From the NCBI GenBank assembly GCA_947040555.1, contig CAMRBW010000014.1, positions 1 to 48,973 on the forward strand: a DNA stretch of 48,973 nucleotides, in the 5' to 3' direction. Each line of letters starts with the position of its first letter. The first letter of the stretch is position 1. The position numbers and the translations under genes were made by a program. This stretch comes from an uncultured Oceanospirillales bacterium (GTDB lineage: Bacteria; Pseudomonadota; Gammaproteobacteria; Pseudomonadales; Endozoicomonadaceae). The notes under the pieces are model-generated. The model did no database searches, was not told where the DNA came from, and saw only the letters and a list, made by a program, of their open reading frames with translations. This document shows, one piece after another, positions 1 to 8,635 of the stretch.

Positions 1-97
1 CTCATGGCTGTCTATTAGCGCTCATGGCTGTCTATTAGCGCTCATGGCTGTCTATAGCGCTCATGGCTGTCTATACAGCTCATGGCTGTCTATTAAC
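1..97. repeat. Tandem array of five 19-20 bp units
   Basis: Five head-to-tail units, each beginning CTCATGGCTGTCTAT, occupy 1-20, 21-40, 41-59, 60-78 and 79-97; the spacer after the core varies (TAGCG, AGCG, ACAG, TAAC). The reverse complement of the core, ACAGCCATGAG, also appears in the array at 25019-25114 and at the start of the palindromic repeats at 8563 and 25105, so this is one repeat family. The array runs off the left edge. Positions 98-135 hold nothing recognisable. Confidence 0.9.
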
Positions 98-135
98 AAA
101 CCTTGCCACCGTTCTATCAGGCTTTCCGATTGGAT

Positions 136-1050
136 TTAGTGATAAGGAAGAGGCACTATTTTTTTCTGCGCCACCCCTTGTTCACTCAGCCATTCGGCCA
201 GTGCAATGACGGTTTTAGCCTTGCCGAACATCAACCACTGTGCGTCTTTAAAGCGGGGATCATTCCGCAGCATATCGGCCTGTTTATGGAGAGTGGTATT
301 GTCGGCAGTGTTCACTGAGAGGGTGGCAGAGAGTTGATCCCGTTCCTGACTATAGCCATCCGTCTCTCCGGTTATCAGAACCGTCACGGGTATACCCGTT
401 TCATGCCAGAGGATATCCTCTGCCACAGCCAGCGCTGCACCAATACCGTGATCGGCGCCGAATAGCACCACAGGAAATTGATCGGGATGAAAGCAGCATT
501 CGCCGTCGGGCCCGCGTAGCCAGATGGTCTGACAAGGTTTGGCCTCATCAAACAGCCACGATGAAAACTGACCACCGACTCGCCGTGCTACCTGTATGCG
601 CAAGTCCGGTTCTGCCCAGGGTCGGGAGACCAGCGTATAAAGGTTACCGGGCTGATCTCTGCTCCGGGAGAGTGAGAGAAACTGCCCCGGACGGTAAGTC
701 AGGGGCAGGGAGGGCGAGAGTGTGATCTCTATCAGCGTCGGGGTCAGCAGCCGGGTCTTGGTGATGATAGCCTGCACGGGTTGCAGGTTTCGGTGAAGAA
801 GTTGCAGAGTGATTGGTGTTTCCGGAACGCACTGACAGGCCAGCAGCAGGCCATCTGTTTTCTGTTCCGTCGTCAAGCCTTGTTGTGCCTGCGCGGGAAT
901 GTGACCTTGCGTTGCCTGCATGATACAGGAGTGGCACAACCCTGCCCGACAGGACCATGGTACCTGTACGTGATACCTCAGTAGTGTATCCAGTGCCGAC
1001 TCACCCTGGGCACAGGGATAAATTTTGTTACCAAAATGAATCTCGGCCAT
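136..1050 (-). CDS. 2Fe-2S ferredoxin-domain flavin/NAD(P)H oxidoreductase
   Basis: A 304-aa electron-transfer protein. Residues 1-85 form a plant-type 2Fe-2S ferredoxin domain with cluster cysteines C34, C39 and C42 and a fourth in the LACQC stretch near residue 72. The rest resembles the ferredoxin-NADP reductase fold: FAD region RPGQFLSL then YTLVSRP, and a C-terminal nucleotide-binding half. Domain order is like the CDP-6-deoxyhexulose dehydrase reductase and phenol hydroxylase reductase families, so it probably passes electrons from NAD(P)H through FAD to an unknown partner. An in-frame TTG lies 24 bases upstream, but ATG at 1050 has an AGGA eight bases before it and begins the ferredoxin fold. 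It is divergent from fumarase; a similar pairing of a ferredoxin reductase near class I fumarase occurs in Pseudomonas, as I recall. The physiological substrate is not inferable. Confidence 0.85.
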   Translation of the reverse strand: MAEIHFGNKIYPCAQGESALDTLLRYHVQVPWSCRAGLCHSCIMQATQGHIPAQAQQGLTTEQKTDGLLLACQCVPETPITLQLLHRNLQPVQAIITKTRLLTPTLIEITLSPSLPLTYRPGQFLSLSRSRDQPGNLYTLVSRPWAEPDLRIQVARRVGGQFSSWLFDEAKPCQTIWLRGPDGECCFHPDQFPVVLFGADHGIGAALAVAEDILWHETGIPVTVLITGETDGYSQERDQLSATLSVNTADNTTLHKQADMLRNDPRFKDAQWLMFGKAKTVIALAEWLSEQGVAQKKIVPLPYH

Positions 1051-1106
1051 TGTTTTTATCCTATGTCTCTTCAATTAGTGTACGACTTTTCAGGTGGGAG
1101 TTTTTT

Positions 1107-1226
1107 ATGCGAAAAAATATTCGTGATATGACGTGGCAGCGACGGTCACCTGCGGTGATATTATGGAGGCACAATAATAGAATAATAATAATGCTGGGTT
1201 TAAGGGAGTTTGCGCCATGGTTGTGA
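1107..1226 (+). other. Possible 39-codon leader ORF overlapping the fumarase start
   Basis: ATG at 1107 follows GGGAG by six bases and opens a 39-codon basic reading frame whose TGA ends at 1226, ten bases inside the fumarase gene (ATG 1217) in another frame. Such an arrangement could couple translation, but the peptide has no recognised motif and this may be chance. Confidence 0.2.
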
Positions 1227-2746
1227 TTCAGGAAGAGGATGTTGTGCAGAGTGTTGCCGACGCGCTGCAATTTATTTCTTATTACCATCCGGTTGATTTT
1301 ATTCAGGCGGTGCATAAAGCGTGGGAGCGGGAGGCCTCTCCTGCCGCCAGGGATGCTATGGCTCAAATTCTGATTAACTCCCGTATGTGCGCTATGGGCC
1401 AGCGTCCGTTGTGTCAGGACACCGGCATTGTCGTTATGTTTGTTAAGATCGGCATGAATGTTCGCTTTGATACCAGAAAGAGTCTGGATGACCTGATTAA
1501 TGAAGGGGTTCACCAGGCCTACACCCATCCGGATAATGTCTTGCGAGCCTCCATTCTGGCAGACCCTGCGGGCAAGCGTCAGAACACTAAAGACAATACT
1601 CCGGCGGTGGTTCACATCCAATTAGTACCCGGTGATACCGTAGAGTTCCGAATCGCGGCCAAAGGGGGTGGTTCGGAGAACAAGGCCAAAATGGCCATGC
1701 TGAACCCGTCCGACAGCGTGGTCGACTGGGTGGTAAAAACCGTGCCTACCATGGGTGCAGGCTGGTGTCCGCCCGGTATGCTGGGCATCGGTATCGGAGG
1801 CACGGCTGAGAAGTCGGCGCTGTTGGCCAAAGAGTCCCTGATGGATGCTGTTGATATCCACGAACTGCAGGAGCGGGGCCCGCAGAACCGTGCGGAAGAG
1901 CTGCGTCTGGAGATCTTTGATGCCGTGAACCGGCTGGGTATCGGTGCCCAGGGTTTGGGCGGTTTGACGACGGTGCTTGATGTCAAGATCAAGGACTACC
2001 CAACCCATGCGGCCTCCTTGCCGGTGACGATGATTCCTAATTGTGCCGCCACCCGTCATATTCACTTTGAACTGAATGGCAATGGCCCCGCGCAACTGAC
2101 GCCCCCCAGTCTGGACGACTATCCGGAGATCAGCCGGGAAGAGGGCGAAAATGTGCGCCGGATCAATCTGGACACCATCACCAAAAAGGATATGGCGTGC
2201 TGGCAACCTGGTGACGCGGTGCTGCTCAGCGGCAAGATGCTGACCGGCCGGGATGCCGCCCATAAAAAAATGGTGGATATGCTGGCCAATGGCGAACCGC
2301 TGCCCGTTGATCTGGATGGCCGCTTCATCTACTACGTCGGGCCGGTTAATCCGGTAAGAGATGAGGTGGTTGGCCCTGCGGGTCCGACAACATCAACCCG
2401 TATGGATAAATTTACCCGCACCCTGCTGGAGCAGGCGGGTCTGATTGGCATGATTGGCAAGGCGGAGCGTGGAGCGGAAGCTATCGAGGCCATCCGGGAC
2501 AATAAGGCCTGTTATCTGATGGCCGTCGGTGGCGCAGCCTATCTGGTTGCTCAGGCGGTGCAGAAGGCGGAGGTGGTGGCTTTCCCTGAGCTGGGTATGG
2601 AAGCGATTTATGAGTTTGAAGTAAAAGATATGCCGGTGACAGTGGCTGTGGATAGCCGTGGTGCTTCCGTGCATCAGCAAGGCCCGGAAGAGTGGAGGAA
2701 AAAGATCGCTCAGTTCGAGCCCGTGACCATCATTAAGAACGCTTGA
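1217..2746 (+). CDS. fumA: Fumarate hydratase, class I ([4Fe-4S])
   Basis: A 509-aa class I fumarase, interconverting fumarate and (S)-malate in the TCA cycle. This class uses an oxygen-sensitive [4Fe-4S] cluster rather than the cluster-free mechanism of FumC. Candidate cluster ligands are C66 (in LCQDTG), C184 (in GWCPPG) and C276 (in PNCAATRH); their spacing (118 and 92) agrees with that of known class I enzymes. The C-terminal domain carries GKMLTGRDAAHKKM and the PVNPVRDEVVGPAGPTT stretch typical of the fumarase beta region, so alpha and beta parts are fused as in bacterial FumA. ATG 1217 has AAGGGAG nine bases upstream. It stands alone, divergent from the reductase. A superoxide dismutase and the ISC operon elsewhere in the window fit the needs of such a cluster enzyme. 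The symbol is by homology; fumB would be equally defensible. Confidence 0.95.
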   Translation: MVVIQEEDVVQSVADALQFISYYHPVDFIQAVHKAWEREASPAARDAMAQILINSRMCAMGQRPLCQDTGIVVMFVKIGMNVRFDTRKSLDDLINEGVHQAYTHPDNVLRASILADPAGKRQNTKDNTPAVVHIQLVPGDTVEFRIAAKGGGSENKAKMAMLNPSDSVVDWVVKTVPTMGAGWCPPGMLGIGIGGTAEKSALLAKESLMDAVDIHELQERGPQNRAEELRLEIFDAVNRLGIGAQGLGGLTTVLDVKIKDYPTHAASLPVTMIPNCAATRHIHFELNGNGPAQLTPPSLDDYPEISREEGENVRRINLDTITKKDMACWQPGDAVLLSGKMLTGRDAAHKKMVDMLANGEPLPVDLDGRFIYYVGPVNPVRDEVVGPAGPTTSTRMDKFTRTLLEQAGLIGMIGKAERGAEAIEAIRDNKACYLMAVGGAAYLVAQAVQKAEVVAFPELGMEAIYEFEVKDMPVTVAVDSRGASVHQQGPEEWRKKIAQFEPVTIIKNA

Positions 2747-2757
2747 ACGGTGAAGCA

Positions 2758-2800
2758 CTCCCGACTAGTTGCGCAGTCTGGCCGGGAGGGATTGTTCTGT
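2758..2800 (+). terminator. Weak hairpin after fumarase
   Basis: CTCCCG (2758-2763) pairs with CGGGAG (2783-2788), followed by GGATTGTTCTG. There is no real T-run, so termination is uncertain. Nothing else is seen between fumarase and rlmJ, which converge here. Confidence 0.3.
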
Positions 2801-2860
2801 GCATCCGAGCCTCAGCCTTTCCCCATGACGATACGGGAAACGAACCGGCTAATGGTGGAC

Positions 2861-3703
2861 TCAGTCCAGTCCCAGAGTCTTGATCTGGAAAGTGGCATCA
2901 GGAGATTGCGCCAGTTGTTTGCAGATCATTGGCAGCGTTTCCCGAAGTTGCTTTTCAAGCAGCCAGGTGGGGTTGATCACAAACATGCCACTGCCGAACA
3001 TACCGCCGGCCTGAGGTCCTTTGACCTGCATTGTGACGTGTAGCCATTTTGCGGCACCACAGTTTTCCAGTTTTTTCGGTAATGTTCGGGAATATTCACT
3101 GCTCAGCATCGGATACCAAACGGCATAGACGCCGGTGGCAAAACGCTGAAGTGCATCTTTAAGAGCCTTGACAACAGTGCTGTAGTCTTCCTTGACCTCA
3201 TAGGGGGGGTCGATCAGTACAAAGGCTCGGCGCTCGATGGGGGGGAGCAGGGCTTTCAGCCCGGTAAAGCCATCGCTGTGGCTGGCGCTGACCCGGTGAT
3301 CTTTGCGGAAGTTACGATTCAGATCCCGAAAATCTGTTGGGTGCAGTTCAAACAGAGCCAGTTTATCGTAGGGTCTCAGGACCTCAGCGGCGATAGAAGG
3401 AGAGCCGGGGTAGACCTTGAGCCTGTTTTTGCTGCCGTTAAAATTTGTGACTATCGACATATAGCCAGACATAGCTTCTGGTAGATCACCTCTCTCCCAC
3501 AGCAGACCAATACCCTCCTGCCATTCGCAGGTTTTTTGAGCCAGTTTATCATCCAGGGCATAACCACCGGTCGCCGAGTGGGTATCGATGTATCTGAGAG
3601 GTTTGTCCTTTTGGATCAGGTGTTCCAGAGTCAGAGTTTGAACAAGGTGCTTGAGAACATCTGCATGGTTGCCAGCATGAAAACCGTGGCGATAACTGAG
3701 CAT
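2861..3703 (-). CDS. rlmJ: 23S rRNA (adenine(2030)-N6)-methyltransferase RlmJ
   Basis: A 280-aa protein, the same length as E. coli RlmJ, which methylates N6 of A2030 in 23S rRNA using S-adenosylmethionine. It begins MLSYRHGFHAGNHADVLKH, the family's conserved N-terminus, and contains the catalytic IDPPYE motif (N6-adenine class DPPY) plus YIDTHSATGGY and MFGSGMFVINP segments. An upstream in-frame codon at 3727 would add eight residues, but the conserved start is at 3703. It is the last gene of a minus-strand pair with the periplasmic protein upstream, from which it is separated by a strong palindrome, so it is probably transcribed on its own. Confidence 0.95.
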   Translation of the reverse strand: MLSYRHGFHAGNHADVLKHLVQTLTLEHLIQKDKPLRYIDTHSATGGYALDDKLAQKTCEWQEGIGLLWERGDLPEAMSGYMSIVTNFNGSKNRLKVYPGSPSIAAEVLRPYDKLALFELHPTDFRDLNRNFRKDHRVSASHSDGFTGLKALLPPIERRAFVLIDPPYEVKEDYSTVVKALKDALQRFATGVYAVWYPMLSSEYSRTLPKKLENCGAAKWLHVTMQVKGPQAGGMFGSGMFVINPTWLLEKQLRETLPMICKQLAQSPDATFQIKTLGLD

Positions 3704-3866
3704 GGTCTGTGTGCCTAAGAAAAACAAGAAGGGGACTATACAGGAATAGCGGTATTTTGTGAGTGCTCACAGAAGCAAGTACTTGCCGCATAGAAGCAGT
3801 CATGAGAGCCCGTGTTATGAATGCGGGTATAGCATCTTTTCAGGCATCAAGCAGCTCCATACACTT

Positions 3867-3895
3867 GGGTTGCCAGCAACCGTTGCTGGCAACCC
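3867..3895. terminator. Perfect 14-bp palindrome
   Basis: GGGTTGCCAGCAAC and its exact complement flank a single central C (loop effectively ACCGT). It lies 33 bases past the stop of the minus-strand gene at 3928-4491, so it most likely ends that transcript, although no T-run follows on either strand. A stand-alone palindromic repeat or protein site is the alternative. The rest of 3704-3927 shows no gene. Confidence 0.55.
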
Positions 3896-3927
3896 GAGTG
3901 CCAACGTGACTATGGATTGAGTAGGGA

Positions 3928-4491
3928 TTATTTATCGCCCAGCATCTGCTTCTTCAGCGTCTTGCTGGCAGGCTTGTCACCCAGCCAGATGGCAAACAGC
4001 GCTTTGCGGAAGTCATCACCGCTGATTTTGATCACTTCCTTGCCGTTACGATAGGCCGTTACACCGACATCGGGAACGCCGACCAGAGTGAAGCTTTCAC
4101 CCTTTTTGATTTCGGTTTTGGAGAACACTTTCATAAAGGCCTTAATACGATCTTGCAGCGGTGCGATCTTGCCGCCGGTCGCGTTATGAAAGCCCTCTTC
4201 AATAGAGTCGACCATGTTATCCGAGGTGATCAAGCTGGAAATAATATCCAATCGTACTGCCGCAGTCGTTTTTCCATCCAGAACGTCGGCTACGCTTTTT
4301 GTTTTTGCGGTCGTGTAGAGAGAGCCAACGTAGAGATCCATAAAAAATTTGGAGCGAATGCCGGCACCATTGAGAGTCAAGGACTGGCTGTTCTCCTTGA
4401 TGGAAGGTTTCAGTTGAACACCGGCAACTTCTATCGCTTGTACAGAAAATGCCAGAAAAAATGACAGTAGAAGTGAGGAAACGTATTTCAT
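3928..4491 (-). CDS. Secreted chalcone isomerase-fold protein
   Basis: A 187-aa protein with a clear Sec signal peptide (MKYVSSLLLSFFLAFSVQA, cleavage near residue 19) and a domain matching the bacterial chalcone-isomerase-like family: the ...NGAGIRSKFFMDLYVGSLY... region and the C-terminal FRKALFAIWLGDKPAS region are typical of it. Members are periplasmic; a catalytic function is unproven for most and the true role is unknown. No flavonoid genes are nearby, so isomerase activity should not be assumed. The ATG at 4491 gives the signal peptide directly. A palindrome follows the gene. It is divergent from the unknown secreted protein at 4617. Confidence 0.85.
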   Translation of the reverse strand: MKYVSSLLLSFFLAFSVQAIEVAGVQLKPSIKENSQSLTLNGAGIRSKFFMDLYVGSLYTTAKTKSVADVLDGKTTAAVRLDIISSLITSDNMVDSIEEGFHNATGGKIAPLQDRIKAFMKVFSKTEIKKGESFTLVGVPDVGVTAYRNGKEVIKISGDDFRKALFAIWLGDKPASKTLKKQMLGDK

Positions 4492-4616
4492 AAATCGTAC
4501 TCCGGAAAATCATACGTCAGAGGTTGTAAATCTGTTTTCTGTCTTGGGAAAATAAGGCAGTGCAGATGGTGAATCATGGACTATTTTTCTCTACTGGACT
4601 ATCCAAGGTAGAAAAA

Positions 4617-5195
4617 ATGATGCTTAAAACCGTGGTAAGCCATATTTCAATGTGGCCTCGATGGCTATTGGTGCTCTCATTTATGATGCTGGGTGTGTCG
4701 GGAGTGTCGGGAGTGTCGGGAGTGTCGGGAGTTCGAGCGAGTAGCTTAGACGTGTATAAGGGAACTCTGAGTTTGCGCAACGATACCGGGATTCCCTTTT
4801 TGGTCACCGGTTGCAGTGCAGATCAAAACAATTGGAATCGTTGTTTTCTCACAAGCAATCCTGTTGTAGTTAATCCTGATACGGTTCAGAAGATTGGTGA
4901 GTTCAAAAATAATGGCGACTTAGCCAGCGGTTTGTATGCGATTCATCTGCAAGGACAGATCGCTCCCTATTACCAGCTGCACTATCTACTGGACAAACAT
5001 GTCGTTGATTCCTATTTTACCCTTCAGAATATTGAATCCGGTGGGCATGTTCTCCATATCGACTATAACAATTGCACCCGTAATCCTATGGCTGATGGTG
5101 TTATGCGCTGCTGTAGTTTTAGTAAGCGCCATCCGTACAAGATGTTCAGGGAATACAGCTGTGATTGTGAGCTCCCGATAACAGTGGTGCGGTAA
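4617..5195 (+). CDS. Secreted Cys-rich protein of unknown function with VSG repeats
   Basis: I do not recognise this protein. From ATG 4617 (AAGG eight bases upstream) it is 192 aa: a basic N-terminus, a hydrophobic stretch (WLLVLSFMMLGV) that looks like a signal peptide, four VSG tripeptide repeats encoded by perfect 9-bp units at 4695-4730, then a roughly 150-aa, probably beta-rich domain with about eight cysteines (among them GCSAD, RCFL, NNCT, RCC, SCDCEL). This implies export and disulfide bonding. An in-frame ATG at 4566, also with AAGG eight bases upstream, would add 17 residues and bury the signal peptide, so 4617 is preferred. It is a single gene between two minus-strand genes and ends at a bidirectional terminator. 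Confidence 0.7.
   Translation: MMLKTVVSHISMWPRWLLVLSFMMLGVSGVSGVSGVSGVRASSLDVYKGTLSLRNDTGIPFLVTGCSADQNNWNRCFLTSNPVVVNPDTVQKIGEFKNNGDLASGLYAIHLQGQIAPYYQLHYLLDKHVVDSYFTLQNIESGGHVLHIDYNNCTRNPMADGVMRCCSFSKRHPYKMFREYSCDCELPITVVR
4695..4730 (+). repeat. Four perfect 9-bp units (GTGTCGGGA)
   Basis: In-frame repeat encoding (VSG)4 at the signal peptide/mature junction of the secreted protein. Nine-base units allow copy-number change without a frameshift. Confidence 0.95.
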
Positions 5196-5252
5196 CAGTC
5201 ATTTTTCCATCCAGCGATTAAATTTAGTACTGTGCGGTTTTAAGATAAAAGG

Positions 5253-5285
5253 CGGCGCGCTGTTATCCGCGCCGGCTTGATTTTT
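5253..5285. terminator. Bidirectional rho-independent terminator
   Basis: CGGCGCG (5253-5259) pairs with CGCGCCG (5268-5274) around an 8-base loop. On the plus strand it is followed by GCTTGATTTTT, on the minus strand by CCTTTTATCTT, so it can serve both the secreted-protein gene and valS, which converge here. Confidence 0.75.
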
Positions 5286-5316
5286 ACGGAGACAATGGCT
5301 TGTCTACAGAAAGAGC

Positions 5317-8172
5317 TTACAGCGCTTTAATAGCTGCCAGCTGCTCTTCCATCTTCTTAAGAGCCATCTTGGCATCTGCCATTTTGGCCTTCTCTTTCTC
5401 GATAACATCCGCAGGGGCTTTGCCTACGAATTTCTCGTTGGAGAGTTTGCCTTCAAAGCGAGCCACCTCTTTCTGGAGCTTTTCAACTTCACGACCAAGA
5501 CGAGCTACTTCTTTATCTTTGTCGATCAGACCAGCCATCGGTACCAGCACTTCCATCTCGCCAATCAGTTGGGTGGCAGACATAGGTGCTGCTTCACCGT
5601 TTTTCAGGGCGGTGAGGTTGGAGAGTTTGGCCAGTGCCAGCAGGAAGCTGCTGTTATCTTCCAGACGACGCAGGTCTTCTTCTGAGGTGTTCCGCAGGAT
5701 AACGTCCAGCGGCTTGTTCGGGCCGATATTCATCTCGGCACGGATGTTACGGATGCTGGTGATAAAGTCTTTCAACCAGGCGATATCTGCTTCCGCCTGT
5801 GCGTCGATCAGGCTCTCATCAGCGACCGGATAAGCGGCGGTCATGATGGTGTCGCCTTCAACGCCAGCCAGTGGTTTGATCTGCTGCCAGATTTCTTCGG
5901 TGATGTAAGGCATAAATGGATGCAGAATACGACAGATCGCTTCCAGTACCTGAACCAGTGTACGGCGAGTGCCGCGTTTACGGGCTTCTGGAGCCTCTTC
6001 GTCCCACAGAACCGGCTTGGACAGTTCCAGATACCAGGCGCAGTATTCGTTCCAGATAAAGTCGTACAGATTCTGGGAGGCGTGGTCGAGACGGAAGTCT
6101 TCGATGTTCTTCACGATCTGGGCTTCTACGCGCTGCAGCTCGGAGAGTATCCAGCGGTCGGCCAGCGTCAGTTCAACTTCGCCATTATCCTGACCGCAAT
6201 CTTTCTCTTCGGTCATCATCAGTACGTAGTTGGCTGCATTCCAGATCTTGTTGCAGAAGTTGCGATAACCTTCCAGACGCTTCATATCCCAGTTGATATC
6301 ACGGCCGGTAGAGGCCAGTGAGTACAGGGTGTAGCGCAGGGCATCGGTGCCGTGAGGAGCGATGCCTTCCGGGAAGGCCTTGCGGGTACGCTTGCCGATT
6401 TTCTCAGCCAGCTGGGGCTGCATCATATTGCCAGTACGCTTTTCGACCAGGGCCTCCAGGTCGATACCGTCAATCATATCCAATGGGTCAAGCACGTTGC
6501 CCTTGGATTTGGACATCTTGTCACCGTTTTCGTCACGGATCAGACCGGTGACGTATACATGCTTAAACGGCACTTGTGGTTTACCATCTGCATCTTTCAT
6601 AAAGTGCATGGTCATCATAATCATCCGGGCAACCCAGAAGAAGATGATGTCAAAGCCGGTGACCAGTACATCGGAAGGGTGGAAGGTGTTCAGGCGGTCG
6701 GTATTTTCCGGCCAGCCCTGGGTGCCGAACGTCCACAAACCGGAGGAGAACCAGGTATCCAGAACGTCTTCGTCCTGACGCAGTTCTACGTCAGCGGCGA
6801 TGTTGTTTTTCTGGCGAGCCTCTTCCTCTGTGCGAGCAACATAAACATTGCCGTCGTTATCGTACCAGGCCGGGATGCGGTGACCCCACCATAGCTGACG
6901 GGAGATACACCAGTCCTGAATATCGCGCATCCAGGAGAAGTACATGTTCTCGTACTGCCTGGGCACAAACTGGATGTCGCCGTCTTCTACCGCTTTGATC
7001 GCCTGCTCAGCCAGAGGCGCAGTGCTTACGAACCACTGATCAGTCAGCAATGGCTCGATGATGACGCCGGAACGGTCGCCATAAGGCACCATAAGAGTAT
7101 GGTCGTCTATTTTTTCAAGCAGTTCCGCCTCTTTAAAGGCAGCAACAACGGCCTTACGGGCCTCGAAACGCTCCAGACCACGGAACTGTTCAGGAATGGT
7201 GGTATCGACACCGCCGTTTACGGAGCCATCGGTATTGAAGGCTTCAGCCTGTTCACGGATATCGCCATTCAGGGTCATGATGTTGATCATGGGCAGACCG
7301 CAGCGCTTGCCGACTTCGTTATCATTGAAGTCGTGGGCTGGAGTGATCTTCACACAGCCGGTGCCCTTTTCCATATCGGCGTGTTCGTCACCCACAATGG
7401 GTATACGACGGCCGACGAATGGCAGGAGGATCTCTTTGCCGATCAGGGCCTTGTAACGGGGATCTTCCGGATTAACGGCAACACCGGTATCGCCCAGCAT
7501 GGTCTCCGGACGGGTGGTAGCAACAACGATGTAATCCTTGCCTTCGCCAGTCTTCCCGCCATCTGCCAGCGGATAACGCAGGTACCACATGTTGCCCTGC
7601 TTTTCGTGGTTCTCGACCTCCAGGTCAGAGATTGCGGTGTGCAGTTTCGGGTCCCAGTTGACCAGGCGCTTGCCGCGGTAGATCAGGCCATCTTCATACA
7701 GACGGACAAACACTTCCTGTACCGCTTTGTAGAAGCCTTCGTCCATGGTGAAACGCTCGGTTTCCCAATCTACGGACGCACCCAGACGGCGCAGCTGACG
7801 GGTGATGGTGCCACCGGATTCGGCCTTCCATTCCCAGATTTTGTCGGTGAAAGCATCGCGTCCGTAGTCGTGGCGGGTCTTGCCCTCTTCCGCCATGATC
7901 TTGCGTTCGACCACCATCTGGGTGGCGATACCGGCGTGGTCGGTACCCACCTGCCACAGGGTGTTGCAACCCTTCATGCGCCTGTAGCGGGTGAAAGCAT
8001 CCATGATGGAGTCCTGAAAGGCGTGACCCATATGCAGGCTGCCGGTGACGTTGGGCGGCGGGATCATGATGCTGTAAGGGGTGCCTGAACCGGAGGGGGC
8101 AAAGTAGCCGTTCTCTTCCCAGGTTTTGTACCAGGTGCGCTCAATGGCGCTCGGATTGTAAGTCTTTTCCAT
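5317..8172 (-). CDS. valS: Valine--tRNA ligase
   Basis: A 951-aa class I aminoacyl-tRNA synthetase, the same length as the E. coli enzyme, charging tRNA-Val with valine and editing mischarged threonine. It contains the HIGH-type signature HMGH (residues 47-50, after PPPNVTGSL), the editing (CP1) domain with [12 protein letters not shown], the KMSKS loop near residue 553 ([10 protein letters not shown]), an anticodon-binding domain, and the C-terminal coiled coil typical of ValS ([20 protein letters not shown]). The start ATG 8172 gives the canonical [12 protein letters not shown]-terminus. It lies downstream of holC in the same orientation, as in Pseudomonas, with a small broken gene and a plus-strand zinc-ribbon gene between. 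Confidence 0.98.
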   Translation of the reverse strand: MEKTYNPSAIERTWYKTWEENGYFAPSGSGTPYSIMIPPPNVTGSLHMGHAFQDSIMDAFTRYRRMKGCNTLWQVGTDHAGIATQMVVERKIMAEEGKTRHDYGRDAFTDKIWEWKAESGGTITRQLRRLGASVDWETERFTMDEGFYKAVQEVFVRLYEDGLIYRGKRLVNWDPKLHTAISDLEVENHEKQGNMWYLRYPLADGGKTGEGKDYIVVATTRPETMLGDTGVAVNPEDPRYKALIGKEILLPFVGRRIPIVGDEHADMEKGTGCVKITPAHDFNDNEVGKRCGLPMINIMTLNGDIREQAEAFNTDGSVNGGVDTTIPEQFRGLERFEARKAVVAAFKEAELLEKIDDHTLMVPYGDRSGVIIEPLLTDQWFVSTAPLAEQAIKAVEDGDIQFVPRQYENMYFSWMRDIQDWCISRQLWWGHRIPAWYDNDGNVYVARTEEEARQKNNIAADVELRQDEDVLDTWFSSGLWTFGTQGWPENTDRLNTFHPSDVLVTGFDIIFFWVARMIMMTMHFMKDADGKPQVPFKHVYVTGLIRDENGDKMSKSKGNVLDPLDMIDGIDLEALVEKRTGNMMQPQLAEKIGKRTRKAFPEGIAPHGTDALRYTLYSLASTGRDINWDMKRLEGYRNFCNKIWNAANYVLMMTEEKDCGQDNGEVELTLADRWILSELQRVEAQIVKNIEDFRLDHASQNLYDFIWNEYCAWYLELSKPVLWDEEAPEARKRGTRRTLVQVLEAICRILHPFMPYITEEIWQQIKPLAGVEGDTIMTAAYPVADESLIDAQAEADIAWLKDFITSIRNIRAEMNIGPNKPLDVILRNTSEEDLRRLEDNSSFLLALAKLSNLTALKNGEAAPMSATQLIGEMEVLVPMAGLIDKDKEVARLGREVEKLQKEVARFEGKLSNEKFVGKAPADVIEKEKAKMADAKMALKKMEEQLAAIKAL

Positions 8173-8358
8173 AATGCTGCTTCAGTCTGATAGGGCCGAA
8201 ATATTAACAGGTAAGTATACCCGCCCCAGCGCCGAGTACGAATAGCCGAGGTCGCTAATTTGCGCGTGGCAAGCGGTCAGCAAGGCGACTCGCAACGGTG
8301 GCGGCAGTTGCAGGGTTATTGCGCCATACTTGGGGCAAGGGTTGTTTTGGAGAGCGTT

Positions 8359-8559
8359 ATGGATCGCGAGCTGTACACGATGACAATCACCTGCCCTAAC
8401 TGCGGGGAAAATGTTCAGATTTTGATCGATGCCGAAGACGACGGTGATACCTATATCGAGGACTGCCAAGTGTGTTGTAGTCCTATAAATATCACCGTGA
8501 CGATTGATGAGCGCGAGCAGTTGATGGTGCAGGCACATAGTGATGATGAAGTGTGGTAA
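8359..8559 (+). CDS. CPXCG-motif cysteine-rich small zinc-ribbon protein
   Basis: A 66-aa protein with CPNCG near the N-terminus and a second cysteine cluster CQVCCSP, the pattern of the CPXCG-motif cysteine-rich family, expected to bind one zinc. Function of the family is unknown. ATG 8359 follows GGAGAG by five bases; the longer in-frame start at 8260 would add 33 residues unlike the family. It is divergent from valS and is followed immediately by a palindromic repeat element. Confidence 0.8.
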   Translation: MDRELYTMTITCPNCGENVQILIDAEDDGDTYIEDCQVCCSPINITVTIDEREQLMVQAHSDDEVW

Positions 8560-8562
8560 AAG

Positions 8563-8635
8563 GCAGCCATGAGCAGGAAATGCCGCCCACCCCGGGCAAT
8601 GGAGAAAGGGGGGCTGCATTTCCATGGTAAACAAC
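8563..8635 (+). repeat. Palindromic extragenic repeat, copy 1
   Basis: The element starts with the core CAGCCATGAG (8564-8573), then a left arm GGAAATGCCGCCC (8576-8588), a roughly 20-base loop and a right arm GGGCTGCATTTCC (8611-8623), ending TGGTAAACAAC. A second copy at 25105-25174 has the same layout, arm sequence and end. Size and intergenic position fit a REP-like element; no coding capacity. Confidence 0.8.

Noticed and set aside
1..97. Possible CRISPR array
   Set aside because: Units abut with short degenerate linkers and there are no unique spacers or cas genes. The same applies to the arrays at 17359-17436, 25019-25114 and 48917-48973.
7099..8088. 329-codon open frame on the plus strand
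   Set aside because: It is antisense to valS, whose full-length product is unmistakable. Long antisense frames are a by-product of codon bias; no ribosome site or domain supports it.
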